Below are positions 16,883 through 24,314 of a stretch of 64,000 bases of DNA, piece by piece. The notes under the pieces were generated by a model. The model was not told where the DNA came from. It was given only the letters and a program-made list of their open reading frames with translations, and did no database searches. The translations under genes were made by a program, and so were the position numbers. Source of the DNA: Pseudomonas fulva (GTDB lineage Bacteria > Pseudomonadota > Gammaproteobacteria > Pseudomonadales > Pseudomonadaceae); contig NZ_JADNYP010000002.1 in NCBI RefSeq assembly GCF_015680705.1, forward strand, positions 1 through 64,000, written 5' to 3'. Numbering within the stretch: the stretch's first letter is position 1; each line of letters starts with the position of its first letter.

Positions 16883-18697
16883 ATGATCCCGACTTCCGTA
16901 CCCCCGCGACGCCCACGCTGGCGCAGCCTGGCGCTGCTGGCCTTGTGCCTGGCGCCCTTGCTCTGGCCGCTGCATCACCTGGCCGAACGCTACTACCAGG
17001 ACGAACTGGCCTCGCAGAACCGCCAGACCCTCGACCTGTACGTCGCTAACCTGCTCGGCACCCTGCACCGCTACGAGACCTTGCCGCAGATCCTCGGCGA
17101 GCTGCCTGCCCTGCGCACGGTGCTGGCCGACCCGTTGAAGCTGGAGGCCGTGACCAACGCCAATCGCCGGCTCAAGGACATCGTCGAGCAGACTGGTGCC
17201 GAAGTCATGTACCTGATGGACACGAAGGGCAATACCCTGGCCGCCTCCAACTGGGACAAGCACGACAGCTTCGTCGGGCGCAACTTCGCCTTCCGCCCGT
17301 ACTTCAGCGAAGCCATGCAAGGCCGCCTGGGACGTTTCTTCGGCCAGGGCACGACGTCGGCCAAGCGCGGTTATTTCTTCGCCGCCGCCGTTCGCGATGG
17401 CGAACAAGCGATCGGCGTGCTGGTGGTCAAGGTCGACCTGGACCATACCGAAACCCTCTGGGGCCATACCCCCGAACAACTGCTGCTGACCGACCACAAT
17501 GGCGTGGTGGTGCTGACCTCGCGCCCGGACTGGCGTTTTCGCGCCACCCGGCCACTGAGCGATGCCGAGCGTGAAGCGGTGATCGCCATCCAGCCGTATC
17601 CGACCCAGCTGCCGCAGCCGCTCAGCCTCGACCGTAGCGCCTGGCTGATCCAGAGCGAGTCGATCGAGGAAACCGGCTGGAACGTCAGCATTCTCGCGCC
17701 GCGTACCCTGGTCGACCGTTCGGTGCAGACGGTCATGGCCATCGGTGCCGGAGCGCTGCTGGTCCTGATGCTGCTGCTCGGCCTGGCCATGCAGCGGCGT
17801 CGCCATTACATCGACCGTATCGACTTCGAGGCCCGTGGGCGGCAGGAGCTGGAAAAGCGGGTCATGGCACGTACCGCCGACCTCGAGGGCCTGAACCAGC
17901 GCCTGAAGACCGAAGTGCTCGAACGCGAGCAGGCCCAGCAGGACCTGGTCCGTGCCCAGGACGAACTGGTCCAGGCCGGCAAGTTGTCGGTGCTCGGAAC
18001 CATGTCGGCAAGCATCAGCCATGAGCTGAACCAGCCCCTGGCAGCCATTCGCAGCTATGCGGAGAACGCCGAGATCCTGCTCGATCACCAGCGCACCGAG
18101 GATGCGCGCAGCAACCTCAAGCTGATCGGCGAGCTGACCGGGCGCATGGCTTCGATCATCGCCCACCTGCGCGCCTTCGCCCGGCGCGACCGCCATGCCC
18201 CGGAAAGCGTGGCCCTGCAACCGGCCCTGGACGATGCGCTGGCCTTGCTGGCCAAGCGTCGCCGGGCGATGGCGGTGGAGCTGATTCGTGACCTGCCGGA
18301 TGCCACGCTGTGGGTCCAGGCGGGCGAGACTCGCTTGCGCCAGGTCCTTGGCAACCTGCTGGCCAATGCGCTCGATGCGCTGACCGAGAAGGCCAATCCG
18401 CGTCGGCTATGGCTGAGTGCCGAAAAGCGCGATGGCTACGTCTACCTGTACATTCGCGACAATGGCCCGGGCTTCACCCGCCAGGCGCTGGAACAGGCCA
18501 AGGAGCCGTTCTTCACCACCAAGACGCGGACCCAGGGCCTGGGGCTGGGCCTGGCCATCTGCGAAAGCCTGATGCGGACCCTGGGCGCCGAACTGCTGCT
18601 GGCCAACCACCCGGAAGGTGGCGCGCTGCTGACCTTGCACCTGCGGGTAGCCAAGCCTGGCGCCAACCTGCAACCTTCGGAGGACTCTTCGGCATGA
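16883..18697 (+). CDS. dctB: C4-dicarboxylate sensor histidine kinase
   Basis: A 604-aa membrane sensor kinase of the DctB type. The first transmembrane segment is at about 15-32, then a periplasmic double-PAS-like (PDC) sensor of roughly 240 residues, and a second transmembrane segment at about 283-303. A coiled-coil linker leads to the phosphoacceptor H380 in SHELNQPLAAI and an HATPase domain with NALDA, DNGPGF and GLGLGLAI. The family senses succinate, fumarate and malate and phosphorylates DctD. It overlaps dctD by 4 bp. No C4-dicarboxylate transporter gene is adjacent, so its target is elsewhere. Confidence 0.9.
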   Translation: MIPTSVPPRRPRWRSLALLALCLAPLLWPLHHLAERYYQDELASQNRQTLDLYVANLLGTLHRYETLPQILGELPALRTVLADPLKLEAVTNANRRLKDIVEQTGAEVMYLMDTKGNTLAASNWDKHDSFVGRNFAFRPYFSEAMQGRLGRFFGQGTTSAKRGYFFAAAVRDGEQAIGVLVVKVDLDHTETLWGHTPEQLLLTDHNGVVVLTSRPDWRFRATRPLSDAEREAVIAIQPYPTQLPQPLSLDRSAWLIQSESIEETGWNVSILAPRTLVDRSVQTVMAIGAGALLVLMLLLGLAMQRRRHYIDRIDFEARGRQELEKRVMARTADLEGLNQRLKTEVLEREQAQQDLVRAQDELVQAGKLSVLGTMSASISHELNQPLAAIRSYAENAEILLDHQRTEDARSNLKLIGELTGRMASIIAHLRAFARRDRHAPESVALQPALDDALALLAKRRRAMAVELIRDLPDATLWVQAGETRLRQVLGNLLANALDALTEKANPRRLWLSAEKRDGYVYLYIRDNGPGFTRQALEQAKEPFFTTKTRTQGLGLGLAICESLMRTLGAELLLANHPEGGALLTLHLRVAKPGANLQPSEDSSA

Positions 18698-20106
18698 CGT
18701 CCGATTCCCTGATCGACAGCCACCTCCAGGTGATCCTGATCGATGACGACCCGCACCTGCGCCAGGCCTTGAGCCAGACCCTGGACCTGGCTGGCCTGAA
18801 AGTGATCGCCCTGGCCGATGCCCAGGGCCTGGCCGAGCGCATCGAGACGGACTGGCCGGGCGTGGTGGTCAGCGACATCCGCATGCCGGGCATGGATGGG
18901 CTGCAACTGCTCGAGCGTCTGCAGGCGCGTGACCGGGAGCTGCCGGTACTGTTGATCACCGGTCACGGCGACGTGCCCCTGGCGGTGCAGGCCATGCGTG
19001 CCGGCGCCTACGACTTTCTCGAGAAACCCTTCGCCAGCGATGCGCTGCTCGACAGCGTCAGGCGTGCCCTGGCCGTACGCCGCCTGGTGCTGGACAACCG
19101 CAGCCTGCGCATGGCCTTGAGCGATCGTCAGCAACTGGCTACCCGGCTGCTCGGGCAGTCGCCGGCCATGCAGCGCCTGCGCGAGCAGATCGGCGCGCTG
19201 GCCGGTACCCGCGCCGATGTGCTGATCCTCGGCGAGACCGGTGCCGGCAAGGAAGTGGTGGCGCGCGCCCTGCATGACCTGTCCAGCCGCCGTGACGGCC
19301 CATTCGTGGCGATCAACGCTGGCGCGCTGGCCGAATCGGTGGTCGAGAGCGAGCTGTTCGGCCATGAGCCTGGCGCCTTTACCGGCGCGCAGAAGCGCCG
19401 CATCGGCAAGTTCGAGTTCGCCAACGGCGGCACGCTGTTTCTCGACGAAATCGAAAGCATGAGCCTGGACGTGCAGGTCAAGCTGCTGCGCCTGCTGCAG
19501 GAACGGGTGGTCGAGCGCCTGGGCGGCAACCAGCTGATCCCGCTGGACATCCGGGTCATCGCGGCCACCAAGGAAGATCTGCGCCAGGCCGCCGACGAGG
19601 GCCGTTTCCGCGCCGACCTGTACTACCGGCTGAACGTCGCCCCGCTGCGCATCCCGGCTTTGCGCGAGCGCGGCGACGATATCCTGGTGCTGTTCCAGCA
19701 TTTCGTCGACGCCGCCAGCCAACGCCATGGCCTGGCGCCGCACAGCCTGCAGCCGGCTCAGCGCGCGATGCTGCTGCGGCACGACTGGCCAGGCAACGTG
19801 CGCGAACTGCAAAATGCCGCCGAACGCTTTGCCCTGGGCCTGGAACTGGCCCTCGATGGCCACGCGCCTGTCGAAGCCCTGCTATCGCCACCTCCTGCAT
19901 CGGCCGCCAGCCTCAGCGAACAGGTCGAGCAGTTCGAGCGTTCGCTGATCACCGCCGAAATGCAACAGGCTCATACATCGATACGCAGCCTCGCCGAGGC
20001 CTTGGGCATTCCCCGCAAGACGTTGCATGACAAGTTGCGCAAGCACGGGCTGAGCTTTGCCGACAGCACCGGCGCACAGGACGACCAAGAGGACAACCGG
20101 CCGTGA
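18694..20106 (+). CDS. dctD: sigma-54-dependent response regulator
   Basis: A 470-aa NtrC-family activator. The receiver domain holds phosphoacceptor D61 (VVSDIRMPGMDG). The central AAA+ domain has Walker A GETGAGKE and the sigma-54 contact loop GAFTGA. A C-terminal Fis-type helix-turn-helix (SIRSLAEALGIPRKTLHDKL) binds DNA. It would activate sigma-54 promoters of C4-dicarboxylate uptake genes after phosphorylation by DctB. GGAGGA precedes the ATG. It overlaps dctB upstream and the thioesterase-like gene downstream, so the three are probably one transcript. Confidence 0.92.
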   Translation: MTSDSLIDSHLQVILIDDDPHLRQALSQTLDLAGLKVIALADAQGLAERIETDWPGVVVSDIRMPGMDGLQLLERLQARDRELPVLLITGHGDVPLAVQAMRAGAYDFLEKPFASDALLDSVRRALAVRRLVLDNRSLRMALSDRQQLATRLLGQSPAMQRLREQIGALAGTRADVLILGETGAGKEVVARALHDLSSRRDGPFVAINAGALAESVVESELFGHEPGAFTGAQKRRIGKFEFANGGTLFLDEIESMSLDVQVKLLRLLQERVVERLGGNQLIPLDIRVIAATKEDLRQAADEGRFRADLYYRLNVAPLRIPALRERGDDILVLFQHFVDAASQRHGLAPHSLQPAQRAMLLRHDWPGNVRELQNAAERFALGLELALDGHAPVEALLSPPPASAASLSEQVEQFERSLITAEMQQAHTSIRSLAEALGIPRKTLHDKLRKHGLSFADSTGAQDDQEDNRP

Positions 20107-20558
20107 ACGGCTCCGCTCGACACCTTCAGGAAATACTGCACAGCGATATCCCATTGACCCGCGACATGGGGCTCGAAGTGCTCGACTGGCAGGATCATCG
20201 GCTGCGATTGCAGCTACCGCTGGCAGCCAACGTCAACCACAAGAGCACCATGTTCGGCGGCAGCCTGTATTGCGCCGCCGTGCTGGTCGGCTGGGGCTGG
20301 CTGCACCTGCGCCTGCGCGAAGCCGGCATCGAGGATGGGCACATCGTCATCCAGGAAAGCCGGATCAGTTATCCGCTACCGGTCACCGGCGCGGCGATCG
20401 CGCGCTGCCAAGCACCCGACGCGCAGGAGTGGGCGCGCTTCGTGAAGCTCTACCAGCGGCGCGGCCGTGCCCGTCTGACCCTCGACACCGTGGTCAGCAA
20501 CGCCGATAGCGAGGCGCCCGCCGTGACCTTCAGCGGGCACTACGTGCTACACCGCTGA
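20103..20558 (+). CDS. YiiD C-terminal-type thioesterase
   Basis: A 151-aa hot-dog-fold protein of the YiiD_C type. The segment VNHKSTMFGGSLYCAAVLVGWGWL matches the family's central helix and active-site region. The substrate is unknown. The GTG start overlaps the dctD stop (GTGA), so translation is probably coupled to the regulator. The 3' end overlaps the convergent cysQ gene by 12 bp. No signal peptide or membrane segment is seen. Confidence 0.8.
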   Translation: MNGSARHLQEILHSDIPLTRDMGLEVLDWQDHRLRLQLPLAANVNHKSTMFGGSLYCAAVLVGWGWLHLRLREAGIEDGHIVIQESRISYPLPVTGAAIARCQAPDAQEWARFVKLYQRRGRARLTLDTVVSNADSEAPAVTFSGHYVLHR

Positions 20559-21377
20559 GGCCAGGTCGAGCAGGCCCTGGCGCCAGGCGGCGCCACGCGG
20601 CAAGGCCAGGAAATGCTCGTTGAGCAAGGAGTCGCGTGGCTGATAGCACAGCGCCTGGCCATCCAGCGTGAGCACCTCGCCACCCGCGCCTTCCAGCACC
20701 CCCTGGGCCGCGGCGGTATCCCACTGCGACGTCGGCGCCAGTCGTGGATAGCAGTCCGCGGCACCTTCGGCCAGCAGGCAGAACTTCAACGAGCTGCCGA
20801 TGTTGGCCAGCAACGGTTCCCCGAGCCTGGCGCCAAGCCCTGCCAACAGCGCTTGCTGCCGTGGGCTGGAATGGCGACGACTGGCGACCACGGTGAAGCG
20901 CTCGCCCTCGGGCGGTCGCGTACGGACCTGGATCGGCCGCGCCGCGGCATTGCCATCGCTACGCCAGGCCCCCAGCGCCCGGCCACCGTAATAGCAGCGC
21001 CCGTTCACCGGTATCGCCACCACGCCGAAGACCACCTGCCCCTGCTCGACCAAGGCGATGTTGACGGTGAACTCCTCGCTGCCGGCGATGAACTCCTTGG
21101 TACCGTCCAGTGGATCGACCAGCCACCAGCGCTGCCATTGCCGACGCCGCTCCACGGGGATGTCGCAATCTTCCTCGGAAAGCACCGGTATCTGCGGCGC
21201 CAACGCCTGCAAGCCCTGCACGATCACCTGATGGGCAGCCAGGTCGGCAGCCGTCACCGGCGAATCGTCGGCCTTGGTCGTCACGGCCACGTCAGCCCGC
21301 CAGAACGGCAAGATCGCCTCGCCGGCACGACGCGCCAGGCGGACCACTTCATGCATCAGTCGCGGGTCGTTCAGCAT
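20547..21377 (-). CDS. cysQ: 3'(2'),5'-bisphosphate nucleotidase
   Basis: A 276-aa Li-sensitive phosphatase of the inositol monophosphatase superfamily, hydrolysing PAP/PAPS made during sulfate assimilation. Signatures: LSEEDCDIP, the metal-binding DPLDGTKEF, and the C-terminal TSQWDTAAAQGVLEGAGG. The start overlaps the nudE stop by 7 bp, forming a nudE-cysQ operon that is common in Pseudomonas. The stop overlaps the convergent thioesterase gene. Confidence 0.93.
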   Translation of the reverse strand: MLNDPRLMHEVVRLARRAGEAILPFWRADVAVTTKADDSPVTAADLAAHQVIVQGLQALAPQIPVLSEEDCDIPVERRRQWQRWWLVDPLDGTKEFIAGSEEFTVNIALVEQGQVVFGVVAIPVNGRCYYGGRALGAWRSDGNAAARPIQVRTRPPEGERFTVVASRRHSSPRQQALLAGLGARLGEPLLANIGSSLKFCLLAEGAADCYPRLAPTSQWDTAAAQGVLEGAGGEVLTLDGQALCYQPRDSLLNEHFLALPRGAAWRQGLLDLASAV

Positions 21378-21937
21378 TCGAGCAAGCCTCGCTGGGACAG
21401 CAGGTCACGGGCCAGGTAGAGCGCCGCCAGGGCGCGGCCCTCGGAAAACTGCGGGTGCATCGCCAAGGCCGACAGCTCGCGCAGGTTGACCTTGTCGACC
21501 CGCATCGGCTCCGGTTCGTCGCCCTCCAGGCGCTCCTCGTACAAGTCGGTGGCCAATACCACCTGGATCTTCTGGCTCATGTAGCCGGGCGACAGCGACA
21601 GTTCGGTGAGATGCTCGAGCTGGCGGGCGCCGAAGCCTGCTTCTTCCTTGAGTTCGCGATTGGCGGCGGCCAGCACGTCTTCGCCGGGCTCGATCAGCCC
21701 CTTGGGCAGCGACAGTTCGTACGCTTCGGTACCGCCACAGTACTCCTCGACCAGCACCGCATGCTCGGCATCGAGCATGGCCACGATCATCACCGCGCCA
21801 TGGCCGTGGCCGCTGCCGGCCAGGCGCTCGTAGGTCCGCTCGGTGCCATTGGCAAAACGCAGCTGGACGGCTTCGACTCGGAACAGGCGACTGCTGGCGA
21901 CGATCTCGCGGGCGAGGACAGTGGGTTTCTGGCGCAT
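21371..21937 (-). CDS. nudE: ADP compounds hydrolase
   Basis: A 188-aa Nudix hydrolase active on ADP-ribose, NADH and Ap2/3A-type compounds in the family. The Nudix box GLIEPGEDVLAAANREL, continuing KEEAGF, fits the G-x5-E-x7-RE-x2-EE-x-G pattern. The ATG with AAGGAG 7 nt upstream sets the start; the longer open frame upstream runs into the divergent yrfG gene. It is first in the operon with cysQ. The 64-bp gap to yrfG holds both promoters. Confidence 0.92.
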   Translation of the reverse strand: MRQKPTVLAREIVASSRLFRVEAVQLRFANGTERTYERLAGSGHGHGAVMIVAMLDAEHAVLVEEYCGGTEAYELSLPKGLIEPGEDVLAAANRELKEEAGFGARQLEHLTELSLSPGYMSQKIQVVLATDLYEERLEGDEPEPMRVDKVNLRELSALAMHPQFSEGRALAALYLARDLLSQRGLLEC

Positions 21938-22001
21938 GGGACAGCTCCTTGGCGTGAACGGGTTACTATACCGTGGCTTTCCGACCGATCGAGAATTTCC
22001 A

Positions 22002-22664
22002 ATGTCCATGCTCAACTGGCCCGCCATCGATACCGTCCTGCTGGACATGGATGGCACCTTGCTCGACCTGCACTACGACAACCGCTTCTGGCTCGAACAC
22101 CTGCCGGCGCGCTACGCCGAGCTGCACGGGGTGAGCCGGGCCTTGGCCGAGATGGAGCTGCAACCGTTGTTCGAACGCAATGCCGGGACGCTCAACTGGT
22201 ACTGCCTGGACTTCTGGAGCCGTGAGCTGAAGCTGCCGATCCGCGAACTGAAGCGGGAAATCGCCGATCTGATCGCCCTGCGCCCCGATGCCGACGTGTT
22301 TCTCTCGGCCATCCGCCGGGCCGGCAAGCGCGTGATCCTGATCACCAATGCGCATCGCGACTCGCTATCGCTGAAGCTCGAGCGGGTGGAACTGGCGCCG
22401 TATTTCGAACGACTGATCAGCTCGCATGACTATGGGTTTCCCAAGGAGGATGCGCAGTTCTGGGATGCCCTGCAGGCCGATATCGGTTTCGATCCGGCAC
22501 GCAGCCTGTTCATCGACGATACCTTGGCGATCCTGCGCAGCGCCAGGCGCTTTGGCGTAGGTCACTTGCTCGCGGTACGCCAGCCGGACAGCCGTGGCGG
22601 GCCACGCGACACGCAAGAGTTCGCGGCAGTGGAGGATTACCAGGCACTGCTCGAAGGCTTGTGA
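22002..22664 (+). CDS. yrfG: GMP/IMP nucleotidase, HAD superfamily
   Basis: A 220-aa HAD phosphatase that removes phosphate from purine nucleotides. Motif I is DMDGTLLDL (Asp nucleophile) with HYDNRFW just after it. Motif II is ITNAH. The motif III/IV region is FPKEDAQFW and FIDDTLAIL. Divergent from nudE-cysQ, a gene order also known in P. aeruginosa and enterobacteria. ATG at 22002, with another ATG six bases on. Confidence 0.9.
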   Translation: MSMLNWPAIDTVLLDMDGTLLDLHYDNRFWLEHLPARYAELHGVSRALAEMELQPLFERNAGTLNWYCLDFWSRELKLPIRELKREIADLIALRPDADVFLSAIRRAGKRVILITNAHRDSLSLKLERVELAPYFERLISSHDYGFPKEDAQFWDALQADIGFDPARSLFIDDTLAILRSARRFGVGHLLAVRQPDSRGGPRDTQEFAAVEDYQALLEGL

Positions 22665-22723
22665 GCGTTGCGCTCGAGCGATGATGGCGCCCTGGTCGCC
22701 GCGGCCAGGTCCGCCCTGTCGCT

Positions 22724-22750
22724 GCGCGCTCGATCAGCGATCGAGCGCGC
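22724..22750. terminator. hairpin between convergent yrfG and kbp
   Basis: A perfect 12-bp stem GCGCGCTCGATC/GATCGAGCGCGC with a 3-nt loop, located between the convergent 3' ends. There is no strong T tract, so it may stabilise 3' ends rather than terminate alone. Confidence 0.55.
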
Positions 22751-22758
22751 TCCGCGCC

Positions 22759-23199
22759 TTACTCTGGAATGCGCAGGACCTGGCCCGGATAGATCTTGTC
22801 CGGGTGCGAAAGCATCGGCTTGTTGGCTTCGAAGATCTTCTGGTACTTGTTGGCGTCGCCGTATTCCTTCTTGGCGATGGCGCTCAGGGTGTCGCCCTTT
22901 TCCACGGTGACGAAGCGGGCAGGCTTGGCTACCGGGCCGGTGACGGTGATCTGGTCATCGACAGTGGCCACGCCTTCGATGTTGCCCGCGGCCAGGACGA
23001 TCTTTTCCTTCTCTTCCTGGCTGGCCACTTCACCCTTGAGCACCACCTTGTCGCCTTCGACCGTGGCCGTGATGTTGGGGTTGCCCAGGCCCACGGTCTC
23101 GACGTGCTTCTTGAGCTGCTCTTCGGCATTGGCATTGCCAGGGGTGAGCAGATCGATCAGTTTTTCTCCGGCGTGTTTCACGAAGCTGAACAAGCTCAT
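22759..23199 (-). CDS. kbp: BON-LysM potassium-binding-type protein
   Basis: A 146-aa protein with an N-terminal amphipathic segment, a BON domain (about 22-90, NITATVEGDKVVLKGEVASQ) and a C-terminal LysM domain (about 95-144, VEKGDTLSAIAKKEYGDANK). Length and domain order match E. coli Kbp/YgaU, a cytoplasmic K+-binding protein. Pseudomonas genomes often label it a LysM peptidoglycan-binding protein, but it has no signal peptide. The ATG is preceded by AAGGAG. Monocistronic. Confidence 0.85.
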   Translation of the reverse strand: MSLFSFVKHAGEKLIDLLTPGNANAEEQLKKHVETVGLGNPNITATVEGDKVVLKGEVASQEEKEKIVLAAGNIEGVATVDDQITVTGPVAKPARFVTVEKGDTLSAIAKKEYGDANKYQKIFEANKPMLSHPDKIYPGQVLRIPE

Positions 23200-23478
23200 T
23201 GCTTTCTCCTTGGTGAGGTCCTTCGAAAATAGGTCTGGCTTTTCCGAAAAGTGCCTGTGCCACGATCATGCTGCGTCGAAAACCGCGTTACGCGCGTGTT
23301 TTCGCCTTGCCTGATCGCTGCACGGCGGCTCTCCTCCAAACCCTAGAACAGGCATTACCGACCTGCCCAGCGGGGCTGATCGACCGTTTCTATCACTGTA
23401 TCGACCCAAGCGATTAGACGGAGTTCATCCGCAAGCCTAGGCTAAGGTCGTGAGCAAAGCCGCCGGTAACCCGCCTTG
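23200..23478. other. divergent intergenic region between kbp and fdhD
   Basis: No gene seen. It must hold the promoters of kbp (minus) and of fdhD and its downstream oxidoreductase gene (plus). I could not pick out convincing -35/-10 pairs. Confidence 0.4.
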
Positions 23479-24309
23479 ATGAACAGCAAACCTCCGGTCT
23501 GCGCGGCATCCATGTCCTCGTCCCTGCCTGCCGCCAGTACTACGTACGATTACCTTCAGCTCGATGACAGCCTGGCCTGCGACACGCCGCTGGCCGAGGA
23601 AGTGGCCCTGGCCATCGTCTACAACGGCCTGAACCAGGCAGTCATGCTGGTCAGCCCGACCGACCTGGAAGACTTCGTCGTCGGTTTCAGCATTGGCAGC
23701 GGCATCATCGCCAGCACCGCCGAGCTGTATGACGTGAAGATTTCCGGCAGCGGCTCGGCGCTGTATGCCGATCTTGAGATCTCCAGCCGCGCATTCTGGA
23801 ACCTGAAGGACCAGCGGCGACAGCTGGCCGGCACCAGCGGCTGCGGCTTGTGTGGCGTCGAAGCGCTGGAGCAAGCTCTGCCCGACCTGGCCACCCTGCC
23901 CGGCGCGCCATTGCCGCCAGCCAGCTGGCTGACCGGGTTGCGCCAGCGCATCGATCGCTTCCAGCCCTTGGGCCAGCATTGCGGCGCCGTTCATGCGGCG
24001 CTGTTCATGGATCGGCATGGCGAGCTGTTGCTCGGCCGCGAGGACATAGGACGCCACAACGCCCTGGACAAGCTGATCGGCGCCCTGCTGCGCCAGCGGA
24101 TCGATACCGAAGGCGGCCTGGCGATCGTGACCAGCCGCTGCAGCCTGGAACTGATCCAGAAAGTCCTGCGCGCCAGGATCCAGACCCTGGTCAGCCTTTC
24201 CGCACCGACCGGCCTGGCCTTGCAATGGGCGCGCCGACACAACCTCAACCTCATCCACCTGCCCAAACACAGTGCACCGCGGGTGTTCAGCCCCGCGGCG
24301 GAGGCGTGA
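23479..24309 (+). CDS. fdhD: formate dehydrogenase accessory sulfurtransferase
   Basis: A 276-aa FdhD-family protein that delivers sulfur to the bis-MGD molybdenum cofactor of formate-dehydrogenase-type enzymes. The conserved CGLCG is at residues 122-126, and the C-terminal VTSRCSLELIQKV and HLPKHSAPRVF segments fit the family. The start is the ATG at 23479; a TTG directly before it and an internal ATG 12 codons on are alternatives. It is followed at once by the molybdoenzyme it should activate. Confidence 0.9.
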   Translation: MNSKPPVCAASMSSSLPAASTTYDYLQLDDSLACDTPLAEEVALAIVYNGLNQAVMLVSPTDLEDFVVGFSIGSGIIASTAELYDVKISGSGSALYADLEISSRAFWNLKDQRRQLAGTSGCGLCGVEALEQALPDLATLPGAPLPPASWLTGLRQRIDRFQPLGQHCGAVHAALFMDRHGELLLGREDIGRHNALDKLIGALLRQRIDTEGGLAIVTSRCSLELIQKVLRARIQTLVSLSAPTGLALQWARRHNLNLIHLPKHSAPRVFSPAAEA

Positions 24310-24314
24310 TAGCC

